A stretch of 5,694 nt of DNA from the NCBI GenBank assembly GCA_946221975.1, contig CAMIGT010000111.1, forward strand, positions 1 through 5,694, read 5' to 3'. The notes beneath the pieces were generated by a model, which was not told the origin of the DNA, did no database searches, and saw only the letters and a list, made by a program, of their open reading frames with translations. The stretch comes from an uncultured Blastococcus sp. Lineage in GTDB: Bacteria; Actinomycetota; Actinomycetes; Mycobacteriales; Antricoccaceae. Position numbers and translations under genes: made by a program. Numbering within the stretch: the stretch's first letter is position 1; each line of letters opens with the position of its first letter. Below, one piece after another: positions 1 through 5,694 of the stretch.

Positions 1-844
1 CGCCACCGGCGCTGAGCCCGGAGTCGTAGCCAAACACGCCGCGCAGGCTGACCACCGTGCCGTCGCCGATGTCGCCGATCTGGCGCTGCCAACTCGCTCG
101 TTCCCCGGCACCGGCTTCGACAAGGCTCAGCAGGAAGCTGCATTCGCCGGTGCCACCGGGATCGCCGTCGTTGTGGACCACCAACTGCCTGCCGCTCACC
201 ACAACGCGCCTCCGCAGCGTCGTCAACTCCCCGAGCAGCTCGTCCCATTGGCCGTGCTCGTCGACCGCCCGCACGAGCATCCAGTACGTCGTACCCGGCG
301 AGATCCACAGATCCTGCAACGTCAGGTCGAGCTCGGTGACGTCGGCGTGCAGCGACCGGTGCATCCGCACCGGCGGGTCGAACTCACTGTGCCCGTCGGG
401 CAACGCCAGTGGTGCGCGCTGCCCGACTTCGACCGTGAGCTCGACCCGCCGACTCGGGTAGGTCGCCGCGCCGATCCAGGTCCCCCCACACCTGAATCGG
501 CTGTCCTGGTGCAATTCGGCGCGCGCGCCGATTCCCGTGCACCAGGCCGCCGGCGGCGGGACATCGCTCAACAGGCTCTCGTTGGGATCGTCGGCGTGGA
601 TGACGACCTCGTACCGCTCACCGGCCGCGATTGCCGGCGAGGCAAAGGATCCGGCGAGCTCCCACCCGGGATTGCCGGTTGCGCGCCGATCGAGGTCAAC
701 CTCGTTCCACGACCTGCCGGCCACCCGCTCCCAGATCCGTTCGAAGGTGAACGGTCGCTGGTAGTAGACGGTGGTGCTCTTGGTGGGCGTCGCCTCGTCG
801 AGGACCAGGACCTCGGGGACGGCGCGCAGCGAGGCGTTCTGCAT
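1..844 (-). CDS. Hypothetical beta-rich protein with a fibronectin-III-like segment (C-terminus outside window)
   Basis: An open frame of 281 codons starts at ATG 844 and reads off the left edge without a stop, so the C-terminus is missing. The start is well fixed: an in-frame TGA lies at 899-901 with no other ATG, GTG or TTG between, and a short GGGGA sits just upstream. Codons end mostly in G or C. No signal peptide, lipobox or membrane segment is visible. Residues about 165-210 resemble the end of a fibronectin-III domain, with PGTTYWMLVRAVDEHGQW near 183-200. A beta-like stretch follows, carrying the acidic motif NDGDPGGTGE at 225-234, which could bind a metal. Cysteines lie at 102, 119 and 235. 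It is transcribed away from the padR-family gene across a palindrome, so it may be that regulator's target. I do not recognise the family. The gene is fairly certain; the domain reading is an impression from motif shape. Confidence 0.8.
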   Translation of the reverse strand, partial: MQNASLRAVPEVLVLDEATPTKSTTVYYQRPFTFERIWERVAGRSWNEVDLDRRATGNPGWELAGSFASPAIAAGERYEVVIHADDPNESLLSDVPPPAAWCTGIGARAELHQDSRFRCGGTWIGAATYPSRRVELTVEVGQRAPLALPDGHSEFDPPVRMHRSLHADVTELDLTLQDLWISPGTTYWMLVRAVDEHGQWDELLGELTTLRRRVVVSGRQLVVHNDGDPGGTGECSFLLSLVEAGAGERASWQRQIGDIGDGTVVSLRGVFGYDSGLSAGG

Positions 845-855
845 GGCATCCCCGA

Positions 856-872
856 TACTCCCGTTGGGAGTA
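856..872. promoter_or_regulatory. Perfect 17-bp palindrome, candidate PadR operator
   Basis: TACTCCC (856-862) and GGGAGTA (866-872) are exact reverse complements separated by GTT. The site lies 12 bases before the minus-strand start at 844 and 29 bases before the plus-strand start at 902. A dimer bound here would be well placed to block both promoters. PadR-family dimers commonly bind short inverted repeats in their own promoter, so autoregulation is likely but inferred. A weak plus-strand -10-like GATACT (854-859) overlaps the left arm, with no convincing -35. The site has no T tract and lies upstream of both starts, so it is unlikely to be a terminator. Confidence 0.6.
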
Positions 873-890
873 AAGTGTGTGCCCGAAAGC

Positions 891-898
891 GAGGGAAG
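891..898 (+). promoter_or_regulatory. Ribosome binding site of the padR-family gene
   Basis: GAGGGAAG lies immediately before ATG 902, with about 5 nt between the AGGGA core and the start codon. It decides the start: the same frame is open back to 173, but that upstream part is antisense to the gene at 1-844 and would add non-PadR sequence in front of the winged helix. Confidence 0.75.
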
Positions 899-901
899 TC
901 A

Positions 902-1528
902 ATGCCGAAATCCAAGCCGAAGGCCGACCTGACGACGACCGGGTACGCCGTACTCGGCCTGCTCGGAATCCAGTCGTGGTCGACCTACGAGCTCGCCCAG
1001 CAGATGACCCGCAGCCTCGGCTACTTTTGGCCGCGCGCACAGAGCAAGATCTACGAGATCCCCAAACAGCTCGTCGCCCGCGGATTCGCCAAAGCCAGCG
1101 ACGAGAAGGTTGGCAAGCGGCCGCGCACCGTCTATCGGATAACCCCCGCCGGGCGCCGGGCGCTCGCGCGGTGGCTTGGCAAGACCGCAGACATCGCCGC
1201 GCCGTCGCTGGAGTCCGAGCACCTGCTGCGAGTTTTCCTCGCTCCGCAGGGAACACGCCAAGACTTGCTGTCCGTGCTTGACTCGATCCACTCCTGGTCG
1301 ACCCGGCAGCGCAAGCTCCACGCGCGAATCGCCCGCGGTTACCTCGACGGCACCGGGCCGTTTCCGGAGCGGCTCGCCGTGCTGTGCCTCGTCGGCGGGT
1401 TCCTCAGCGAATTGGCAGAACTGGTCGAGCGATGGTCGGCGCAGGCCAGCGCCGAGGTGACGACGTGGCCGGACGACCTTGCCGACGCTCCCGTCGACGT
1501 CGTACGGCTCCGTCAGATTGCCGGCTGA
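902..1528 (+). CDS. PadR-family transcriptional regulator
   Basis: A 208-residue DNA-binding regulator, a usual length for PadR proteins with a C-terminal dimerisation region. Residues about 10-92 form the winged helix. TTTGYAVLGLL (11-21) is the typical first helix, and STYELAQQM (27-35) leads into the helix-turn-helix. RAQSKIYEIPKQLVARGF (45-62) fits the recognition helix, and KRPRTVYRITPAGRRAL (72-88) the wing and following helix. Residues about 103-183 are helical and fit the PadR C-terminal dimerisation domain; the tail is acidic. The start is supported by a good ribosome binding site. The gene diverges from the one at 1-844 across a 17-bp palindrome, its likely operator, and converges with the next gene with abutting stop codons. 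The family is secure; the effector and targets are not shown. PadR proteins are mostly repressors responding to phenolics, drugs or other small ligands. Confidence 0.93.
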   Translation: MPKSKPKADLTTTGYAVLGLLGIQSWSTYELAQQMTRSLGYFWPRAQSKIYEIPKQLVARGFAKASDEKVGKRPRTVYRITPAGRRALARWLGKTADIAAPSLESEHLLRVFLAPQGTRQDLLSVLDSIHSWSTRQRKLHARIARGYLDGTGPFPERLAVLCLVGGFLSELAELVERWSAQASAEVTTWPDDLADAPVDVVRLRQIAG

Positions 1529-1542
1529 CTAAAGGATCCGGC
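1520..1542. terminator. Weak hairpin across the two abutting stop codons
   Basis: GCCGG (1520-1524) can pair with CCGGC (1538-1542) around a 13-nt loop that contains both convergent stop codons. In plus-strand RNA two further U-G pairs could extend it. There is no U tract on either side and the stem is short, so it is at best a poor bidirectional terminator. It is listed because no other candidate separates the two convergent genes. Confidence 0.2.
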
Positions 1543-3127
1543 GGCCGGCCCCGCGCTCGGTGATCAGCTCGCCCATTGAGGCATTCGGGAACTGCTGGTG
1601 CAGCGCTTCGATCTTCGCGACGTCGAGCAGGTAGCCGCCCTGCAGCTGTTTGCCGACGAAGTTGAGCATGCTGTCATCGGGCAGCTGCAAGAACCCGAGG
1701 ATGTCCGGCAGCATCGCGACCAGCGCGCCGGCCGGAATCGACCGCATCGTGCGCTCATCGTCGGTGGCCGGGCGGGCCACGGTCAGCAACCACCCCGAAC
1801 GGCGCCGACCGTCGGCCGAGAAGTCCTGCCCCTCAGGCAGCGGGATGCGCTCGAGCGCCATCGGCTCGGGTCGCCCGTCGCCAAAGGCGTCCCACGCGGC
1901 CTTCTGGATCGTGATCTCGTCGTTCATCGAGGTCACCTTGCCCGGACGCAGCCCCGCATTCTCCAGCACCGCGGACTGCCCGTCCGCGATGCGCAGCGCG
2001 ATGGTCAGGTCGTCGTCACGCTCGCGATGGAACTGCTGCGGGTCCAGATAGTTCGGCGCCATCACCGCGTACGTCGACGGTCCGGTCTGCTGCAGCGAAA
2101 ACACGTTGAACCCCAGGCCGAGGGCGAACCCGTCACGCAGCTGCGCGGGATCACGGCGTGCGAAGTGCGAGACGACCGACCGCGCCTGCTCCTCGAGGTC
2201 GGCCGGCGCCTTGGTCGTCAGCGTCAGTTCGCCGACCTGATGCTCCACAGTGACCAGCTCCGGCGCGGCGGCGGGCACGCTCTGCCCGGGCGGTGCACCT
2301 CGATCGGGCTCAGGTTCGGGCGCGGGCACCGGTGCACCCGCGGCCGGCGGATCGGCGACGGGCGCACCCGCCGCCGATGGGTCCTGCTGCATTCCGGCGC
2401 CGGCGCCCGAACCGTCGAGGAAGACACGGATCGGCGTCGTCTGCTGCCACGCCGCGCGGAACGTGCGGCCGTTGAACTCCGCCGCCGTGCCGGCCGGCAG
2501 CGTGAGGAACGGAATGATCGACGGCGCCAGCGACACCAGGCGTCCAGAGATCACGTCGTCGGTACGCCGGCCGCGCCGCTTAGGTTCCTCCGTTGTCGAC
2601 AACACCCAGCCCGAGTCGCTGACCTCCGACGCGTCGACCTGCTCGGACGTCGGAGCGGTCAGTCGCGTCAGCACGAGGCTGTCGGTGCCGCCCGAACGGA
2701 GCACGTCCATCGCCGCGCGCTGCACCTTGACGTTGAGCGTCACCTCCGACGGGCCCTCGCCGACCCCGGAACGGCGTACGACGTCGCTCTGTGCGGCCTC
2801 GATCCAGAGCGCGGTCGTCAGGTCGTCGGTGCGTGCGGTCTCGAAGCTGTCGGTCTGCCGGTAGTCGAAGGTCTGGACGGAGAACTGCTGCGGCCCGGTC
2901 TGCACGAGCCAGTAGACGCTGAAGCCGACCATCGTCGTCCTGCCGTTCTCGACCGTGCCGACCTGGGCGAGCTGCAGCAGCCGGTCGACGAGGTCACGGG
3001 TCGCCCCGGTGAGCTCGGGCGCGACGCGCAGCGTGAACTCGACGTTGCCGGCGCGGATCGGAAGGACGACGGGCGCGGAAGTGGGATGGGGGAGGGGAAA
3101 CGGTGTCGGGTTCACGAAGGTCGTCAC
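1529..3127 (-). CDS. Hypothetical 532-residue protein with an internally duplicated domain
   Basis: I do not recognise this family. The protein is two copies of one domain, about residues 28-226 and 296-500, joined by a Pro/Ala/Gly-rich linker (236-292). Matching motifs keep almost the same spacing in both copies: GF.V..L.QTGP at 68 and 339, DDLT.AL.I at 101 and 372, SGW at 172 and 444, and FL.LP at 207 and 479. No signal peptide, lipobox, membrane segment or classic catalytic motif is visible, so it is probably cytoplasmic. The start is GTG at 3125-3127, because an in-frame TAA lies at 3146-3148. No Shine-Dalgarno sequence precedes it; GTG at 3115 is an alternative. It lies 63 nt after the ATPase gene on the same strand, so co-transcription is possible. 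Its stop directly abuts that of the padR-family gene. The regular composition and conserved duplication argue that it is a real gene. The function is unknown. Confidence 0.85.
   Translation of the reverse strand: MTTFVNPTPFPLPHPTSAPVVLPIRAGNVEFTLRVAPELTGATRDLVDRLLQLAQVGTVENGRTTMVGFSVYWLVQTGPQQFSVQTFDYRQTDSFETARTDDLTTALWIEAAQSDVVRRSGVGEGPSEVTLNVKVQRAAMDVLRSGGTDSLVLTRLTAPTSEQVDASEVSDSGWVLSTTEEPKRRGRRTDDVISGRLVSLAPSIIPFLTLPAGTAAEFNGRTFRAAWQQTTPIRVFLDGSGAGAGMQQDPSAAGAPVADPPAAGAPVPAPEPEPDRGAPPGQSVPAAAPELVTVEHQVGELTLTTKAPADLEEQARSVVSHFARRDPAQLRDGFALGLGFNVFSLQQTGPSTYAVMAPNYLDPQQFHRERDDDLTIALRIADGQSAVLENAGLRPGKVTSMNDEITIQKAAWDAFGDGRPEPMALERIPLPEGQDFSADGRRRSGWLLTVARPATDDERTMRSIPAGALVAMLPDILGFLQLPDDSMLNFVGKQLQGGYLLDVAKIEALHQQFPNASMGELITERGAGRRIL
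1628..2242 (-). repeat. Second copy of the duplicated domain
   Basis: Encodes residues about 296-500 of the 532-residue protein. It aligns with residues 28-226 through four shared motifs at near-constant spacing. Before its first motif it carries a slightly longer N-terminal part than copy one, and beyond it the protein ends in a tail of about 30 residues that copy one lacks. The copies are clearly diverged, so the duplication is old. Confidence 0.75.
2252..2422 (-). repeat. Pro/Ala-rich interdomain linker with a small repeat
   Basis: Encodes residues 236-292, rich in Pro, Ala and Gly and probably disordered. AAGAPV occurs twice, at residues 252-257 and 262-267 (2327-2374), followed by PAPEPEP. 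It separates the two domain copies and looks like a flexible tether. The low-complexity GC-rich DNA may vary in length between strains. Confidence 0.7.
2450..3046 (-). repeat. First copy of the duplicated domain
   Basis: Encodes residues about 28-226 of the 532-residue protein. Shared motifs with the second copy are GFSVYWLVQTGP (68-79), DDLTTALWI (101-109), SGW (172-174) and FLTLP (207-211). A short Pro-rich N-terminus of about 25 residues precedes it. Confidence 0.75.
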
Positions 3128-3190
3128 TTTCGGAGTCGAGCGGCCTTAAGGGGGAGTCGGCTGCGAAGGGGATGTTGCCGATGACGATAC
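3128..3190. other. 63-nt gap between ATPase gene and duplicated-domain gene
   Basis: No strong terminator hairpin, ribosome binding site or -35/-10 pair is visible on the minus strand. A weak TCGGC/GCCGA pairing with a 15-nt loop and no T tract exists, as does the small palindrome CCTTAAGG (3144-3151). The gap neither proves nor excludes read-through from the transporter operon. Confidence 0.4.
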
Positions 3191-3946
3191 CTAGTAATAG
3201 ACCGCGAGCGGACCGTGTGGACCCTCGATGACCTGCACCGGAGTGTCAAAAACCTCACTCAGCACCGTTCCCGTCATGATCTCGGAGGGCGTGCCGAACT
3301 CGGCCACACGCCCATCCTTCACCGCGCAGATCTGGTCGGCATACCGCCCGGCGAAGTTGATGTCGTGCAGCACGATGACGACGGTGCGCTCCAGTTCCTC
3401 GGCCGCCCGCTTGAGGTGCTGCATCATCTGCACAGAGCGCCGCATGTCGAGGTTGTTGAGCGGCTCGTCGAGCAGCAGGTAGTCGGTGTCCTGCGACAGC
3501 ACCATTGCGACATACGCCCGCTGGCGCTGCCCGCCGGACAGCTGGTCGAGATAGCGGTGCTCAAGCTCGGTCAGGTCGAGGAAGTCGATCGCGCGGCTGA
3601 CGATCCGCTCGTCGTCGGCGGTCAATCTTCCCTTGGTGTAAGGGAAGCGGCCGAATGCCACGAGCTGGCGCACCGTCAGCCGGGTGACGAAGTGGTTATC
3701 CTGGCGCAGGATCGAGACGATCTTCGCCAGATCTTTCGACGCCGTACTCGCCACGTCGTAGCCGGCGATCTCGATCGCCCCCTCGTCGAGCCCGAGCAGC
3801 CGCCCCATCATGGTCAGCAGCGTCGACTTTCCCGCCCCGTTGGGCCCGACCAGCGCGGTGATCCCGCCCTGCGGGATCTGCAGGTCCACCGGCCCGATCC
3901 GGGTGTCGGAGCCGTACGACTTGGTCACGGCGCGCAGCTCGATCAC
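3191..3946 (-). CDS. Iron-siderophore ABC transporter ATP-binding protein (YclP/CeuD-like)
   Basis: The ATPase subunit of an iron-siderophore importer, 251 residues, normal for the FecE/FepC family. It should sit on the inner face of the membrane as a dimer and drive uptake through the two permeases encoded just upstream. All nucleotide-binding motifs are intact: Walker A GPNGAGKST (34-42), Q-loop Q82, signature LSGGQ (136-140), Walker B YLLLDEP (156-162) and H-loop H194. The region around MRRSVQMMQHL and VVIVLHDINFAGRYAD resembles the YclP, CeuD and VctC branch more than FepC itself, from memory of those families. The start is GTG at 3944-3946, with AAAGGGA at 3952-3958 five bases upstream. 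Its GTGA overlaps the permease stop by 4 nt, indicating translational coupling. The frame stays open far upstream, but that part only overlaps the permease gene. The substrate is probably a catecholate-type ferric siderophore, which is inferred. Confidence 0.95.
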   Translation of the reverse strand: MIELRAVTKSYGSDTRIGPVDLQIPQGGITALVGPNGAGKSTLLTMMGRLLGLDEGAIEIAGYDVASTASKDLAKIVSILRQDNHFVTRLTVRQLVAFGRFPYTKGRLTADDERIVSRAIDFLDLTELEHRYLDQLSGGQRQRAYVAMVLSQDTDYLLLDEPLNNLDMRRSVQMMQHLKRAAEELERTVVIVLHDINFAGRYADQICAVKDGRVAEFGTPSEIMTGTVLSEVFDTPVQVIEGPHGPLAVYY

Positions 3947-5007
3947 AGGCGTCCCTTTCGAAGAATGACGAACAAGAAAACCGACCCGCCGACCAGCTCG
4001 ATGATGATCGAGACGACACCCTCGGCGTAGAAGACGTGCTTCATCACGAAATACGCCCCGGCGAGTACGACGTAGCCGACCAGCACCGCCACTGGGAAGA
4101 TCCGGCGGTGGTCGTGGCTGTCGGTGAACTGGTAGGCGAGCGTCGCGACGAGAAACCCGAGGAAGATCATCGGCCCGATCAGCGCGGTCGAGACCGCCAT
4201 CAGGATCGAGACGAAGAACAGCGTCCACATCACCTCGGCGCGGTGGTTGATGCCCAGCCCGAGGCAGGTGTCGCGCCCCAGCGCGAGCACGTTGAGCCGC
4301 CGCGACCGCAGCCACAGGGCCCCGGCCGCCGCGACACACAGCGGGATCGCCAGCGGGAGGTAGGAGGCGTCGGCGTTGGCCACATTGCCGAACAACCGCG
4401 CGGCGAGTACGTCGAACTCGCTCGGTGTCAGCAGCCGCTGCATGAAGGTCGACACCGACCCGAGCCCGGCACCGAGCACGATGCCGATCAGCAGCATGAT
4501 CTGCAGGTTGCCGTATCGCCCGGACAGCAGCCAGCCGTAGAGCGCCAGCGCAAACCCGACCAACAACGCGACCTGCAGCGCAAACTGGCCGACCCCTTGG
4601 ATCGCGATAATCCCTGCGACGCCGAGGAAGTACGCCGCCGACGTCTGGATCGCGACATAGAGCGACTCGAAGCCCATCACCGACGGCGTGATGATCCGGT
4701 TATTCGTCGCTGTCTGGAACGCGACCGTCGCAGTTGCCTGGCAGACCGCGACGACCGCGATGACCACGAGGTTGGTCGCCCGCAGCTCGGCGATCCGCCA
4801 GAAACCGGGGGAGCCGACCGGAAGTGGGTTCGCCCACGCCAGCAGTCCGAAGGTGAACGCCGCGGCGAGTACGCCGAGCACGGTGACGAGGATCCAGTAC
4901 CGGTGCCGGGCCTGTGCAGTCGGCAGCGAGCGGGAACTGCGTTCGCCCGTCGTGCCCGATGCGGGAGAGATCGCAGCTATTGCTGCAGAAACGGAAGTGT
5001 CAGCCAT
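3943..5007 (-). CDS. FecCD-family siderophore ABC transporter permease (YclO/CeuC-like)
   Basis: The second membrane subunit of the importer, 354 residues. A polar N-terminal stretch of about 36 residues precedes the first membrane helix (about 37-58), and hydrophobic segments then run to the C-terminus. About nine are readable; FecCD permeases usually have ten. Family features include NNRIITPSVMGFESLY (102-117), the coupling-loop region LNVLALGRDTCLGLGIN (238-254) and IGPMIFLGFLVATLAYQF (277-294), which matches the conserved late region. FecCD permeases pair as a heterodimer, here with the product of the upstream gene. The ATG at 5007 overlaps that gene's end by 8 nt (ATGGCTGA) and has no clear ribosome binding site, so it probably relies on translational coupling. 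The last bases overlap the ATPase start. The N-terminal extension is somewhat long, so a slightly later start is possible. The assignment to the family is firm; the substrate is not shown. Confidence 0.94.
   Translation of the reverse strand: MADTSVSAAIAAISPASGTTGERSSRSLPTAQARHRYWILVTVLGVLAAAFTFGLLAWANPLPVGSPGFWRIAELRATNLVVIAVVAVCQATATVAFQTATNNRIITPSVMGFESLYVAIQTSAAYFLGVAGIIAIQGVGQFALQVALLVGFALALYGWLLSGRYGNLQIMLLIGIVLGAGLGSVSTFMQRLLTPSEFDVLAARLFGNVANADASYLPLAIPLCVAAAGALWLRSRRLNVLALGRDTCLGLGINHRAEVMWTLFFVSILMAVSTALIGPMIFLGFLVATLAYQFTDSHDHRRIFPVAVLVGYVVLAGAYFVMKHVFYAEGVVSIIIELVGGSVFLFVILRKGRL
3952..3958 (-). promoter_or_regulatory. Ribosome binding site of the ATPase gene
   Basis: Reads AAAGGGA on the minus strand, 5 nt before GTG 3946, inside the last codons of permease 2. 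It decides the ATPase start in a frame that has no upstream stop for several hundred bases. Confidence 0.7.
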
Positions 5008-5694
5008 GACGACGCTGCCGAAGGAGAAGGAGGATGAAGACGGCCGCGCCGACGATGCCGAGGATCAGCGAGACCGGGATCTCGAACGGCGCGATCAGCG
5101 TCCGCCCGATGAGGTCGCACACGGTCACGGTCGCGATGCCCAGCAGGCACACCCACGGCAGATTGCTGCGCAGGTCGTCGCCGCGGATCAGCGAGATGAC
5201 GTTGGGCACGATCAGCCCGAGGAACGGCAGGTTTCCGACCACGACGGTGACCACGCCGGTCGCGACCGCGATGAGCACGGTCCCGACCAGCACGATCCGC
5301 TGGTAGTTGAGCCCGACGTTGGTCGCGAACTCCTCGCCGAGCCCGGCGACGGTGAAGCGGTCGGCGACGATGAAGACCGCGAGGGCGACCAGCGCGACGA
5401 TCCACAGCAGCTCATACTGCCCCCGCATGACCGAGGTGAAGCTGCCCGCGAACCAGACCCCGAGGTTCTGCAGCATGTCGGTCTTCAGCGCGATGAAGGT
5501 CGTGAGCGCGCTGACGACCGCGCCGAGCATGATGCCGACGATGGGCACGATGAGCGACGACCGCAGGGTCACGCGGCGCAGGAAGAGGAAGAAGATCATC
5601 GTCCCGATGAACGCCGCGGCCACCGCGCCCACCATCCGGGTCACGATGCTGGCGCCCGGGATCGCCACCATGGTCAGCAGGAGCCCGAGCCCGG
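5000..5694 (-). CDS. FecCD-family siderophore ABC transporter permease (YclN/CeuB-like), 5' end outside window
   Basis: The first membrane subunit of the importer, with 230 C-terminal residues in the window. The frame is open to the right edge. An internal ATG at 5671 is not the true start, since coding hydrophobic sequence continues upstream (GLGLLLTM) and the family is usually about 310-340 residues long. Several membrane segments are visible. FTVAGLGEEFATNVGLNY (113-130 of the visible part) is the coupling-loop region, and GNLPFLGLIVPNVISLIRGD (153-172) is the conserved late motif. The end reads FEIPVSLILG followed by a final helix and a basic tail. YELLW (93-97) after the FAGSF motif also recalls the YclN/CeuB branch, from memory. 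It pairs with permease 2 and overlaps its start by 8 nt. The promoter, and possibly the substrate-binding protein gene, should lie beyond the right edge. The family is firm; substrate specificity is inferred. Confidence 0.94.
   Translation of the reverse strand, partial: GLGLLLTMVAIPGASIVTRMVGAVAAAFIGTMIFFLFLRRVTLRSSLIVPIVGIMLGAVVSALTTFIALKTDMLQNLGVWFAGSFTSVMRGQYELLWIVALVALAVFIVADRFTVAGLGEEFATNVGLNYQRIVLVGTVLIAVATGVVTVVVGNLPFLGLIVPNVISLIRGDDLRSNLPWVCLLGIATVTVCDLIGRTLIAPFEIPVSLILGIVGAAVFILLLLRQRRHG

Noticed and set aside
173..901. Plus-strand extension of the padR-family frame giving a 451-residue protein
   Set aside because: It is antisense to the well-supported minus-strand gene at 1-844, is rich in Arg, Pro and Gly with no recognisable domain, and the strong ribosome binding site before ATG 902 plus the family's usual N-terminus fix the real start there.
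3143..3157. Possible second PadR operator half-site GGGAGT before the duplicated-domain gene
   Set aside because: GGGAGT is present at 3152-3157, but the required left arm at 3143-3148 matches at only one of six positions, so there is no inverted repeat.
1598..3184. Long plus-strand open frame of 528 codons opposite the duplicated-domain gene
   Set aside because: Its product is Arg/His/Gly-rich without domains, as expected for the antisense of a GC-rich gene. The minus-strand frame has a conserved internal duplication, which chance would not produce.
3128..3190. DtxR/IdeR iron box
   Set aside because: No sequence near the TTAGGTTAGGCTAACCTAA-type consensus was seen here or in the 845-901 intergenic region. 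The operon's own promoter lies outside the window.
3947..4339. N-terminal extension of the ATPase frame upstream of GTG 3946
   Set aside because: It is Arg-rich sequence lying inside the permease 2 gene. The ATPase family begins at about the chosen start, which also has a ribosome binding site and a 4-nt overlap typical of operons.
4036..5037. Plus-strand open frame of 333 codons opposite permease 2
   Set aside because: It is highly charged, low in complexity and lacks domains. The opposite strand encodes a clear FecCD permease.
1..5694. CRISPR array, tRNA or rRNA gene, insertion sequence or undescribed defence system
   Set aside because: There are no regularly spaced repeats, no cloverleaf-like segment, no transposase motifs or flanking inverted repeats, and no nuclease, toxin or other defence-type domain in any supported gene.

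Overview
The window is GC-rich throughout, uses GC-ending codons, and has tightly packed or overlapping genes with GTG starts. This suggests a high-GC actinobacterium, but the sequence alone does not settle genus or species. Six protein genes fill almost all of it. No RNA gene, insertion sequence, CRISPR array or integration site was seen, and no stretch over 100 bases lacks a gene.

Left part (1-1528): a divergent pair. On the minus strand, an unrecognised gene starts at 844 and runs off the left edge. It has beta-rich sequence with a fibronectin-III-like segment and an acidic glycine-rich motif. On the plus strand, a 208-residue PadR-family winged-helix regulator starts at 902. The 57 bases between them hold a perfect 7+3+7 palindrome (856-872), the best candidate for the regulator's operator.

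Middle (1529-3127): a minus-strand gene for a 532-residue protein built from two copies of one roughly 200-residue domain, joined by a Pro/Ala-rich linker. I do not recognise the family. Its stop codon directly abuts that of the padR-family gene, with no base between them.

Right part (3191-5694): a minus-strand operon for a FecCD-type iron-siderophore ABC importer of the YclNOP/CeuBCD kind. In transcription order it holds permease 1 (5' end outside the window), permease 2 and the ATPase, linked by 8-nt and 4-nt overlaps. The duplicated-domain gene follows 63 nt downstream on the same strand and may share the transcript. No substrate-binding protein and no DtxR/IdeR-like iron box is visible; both could lie beyond the right edge.

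Together, the right half should import a ferric siderophore across the cytoplasmic membrane using ATP. The left half looks like a small self-regulated PadR locus with its target gene. The unknown two-domain protein sits between them, and its link to either is inferred only from position.
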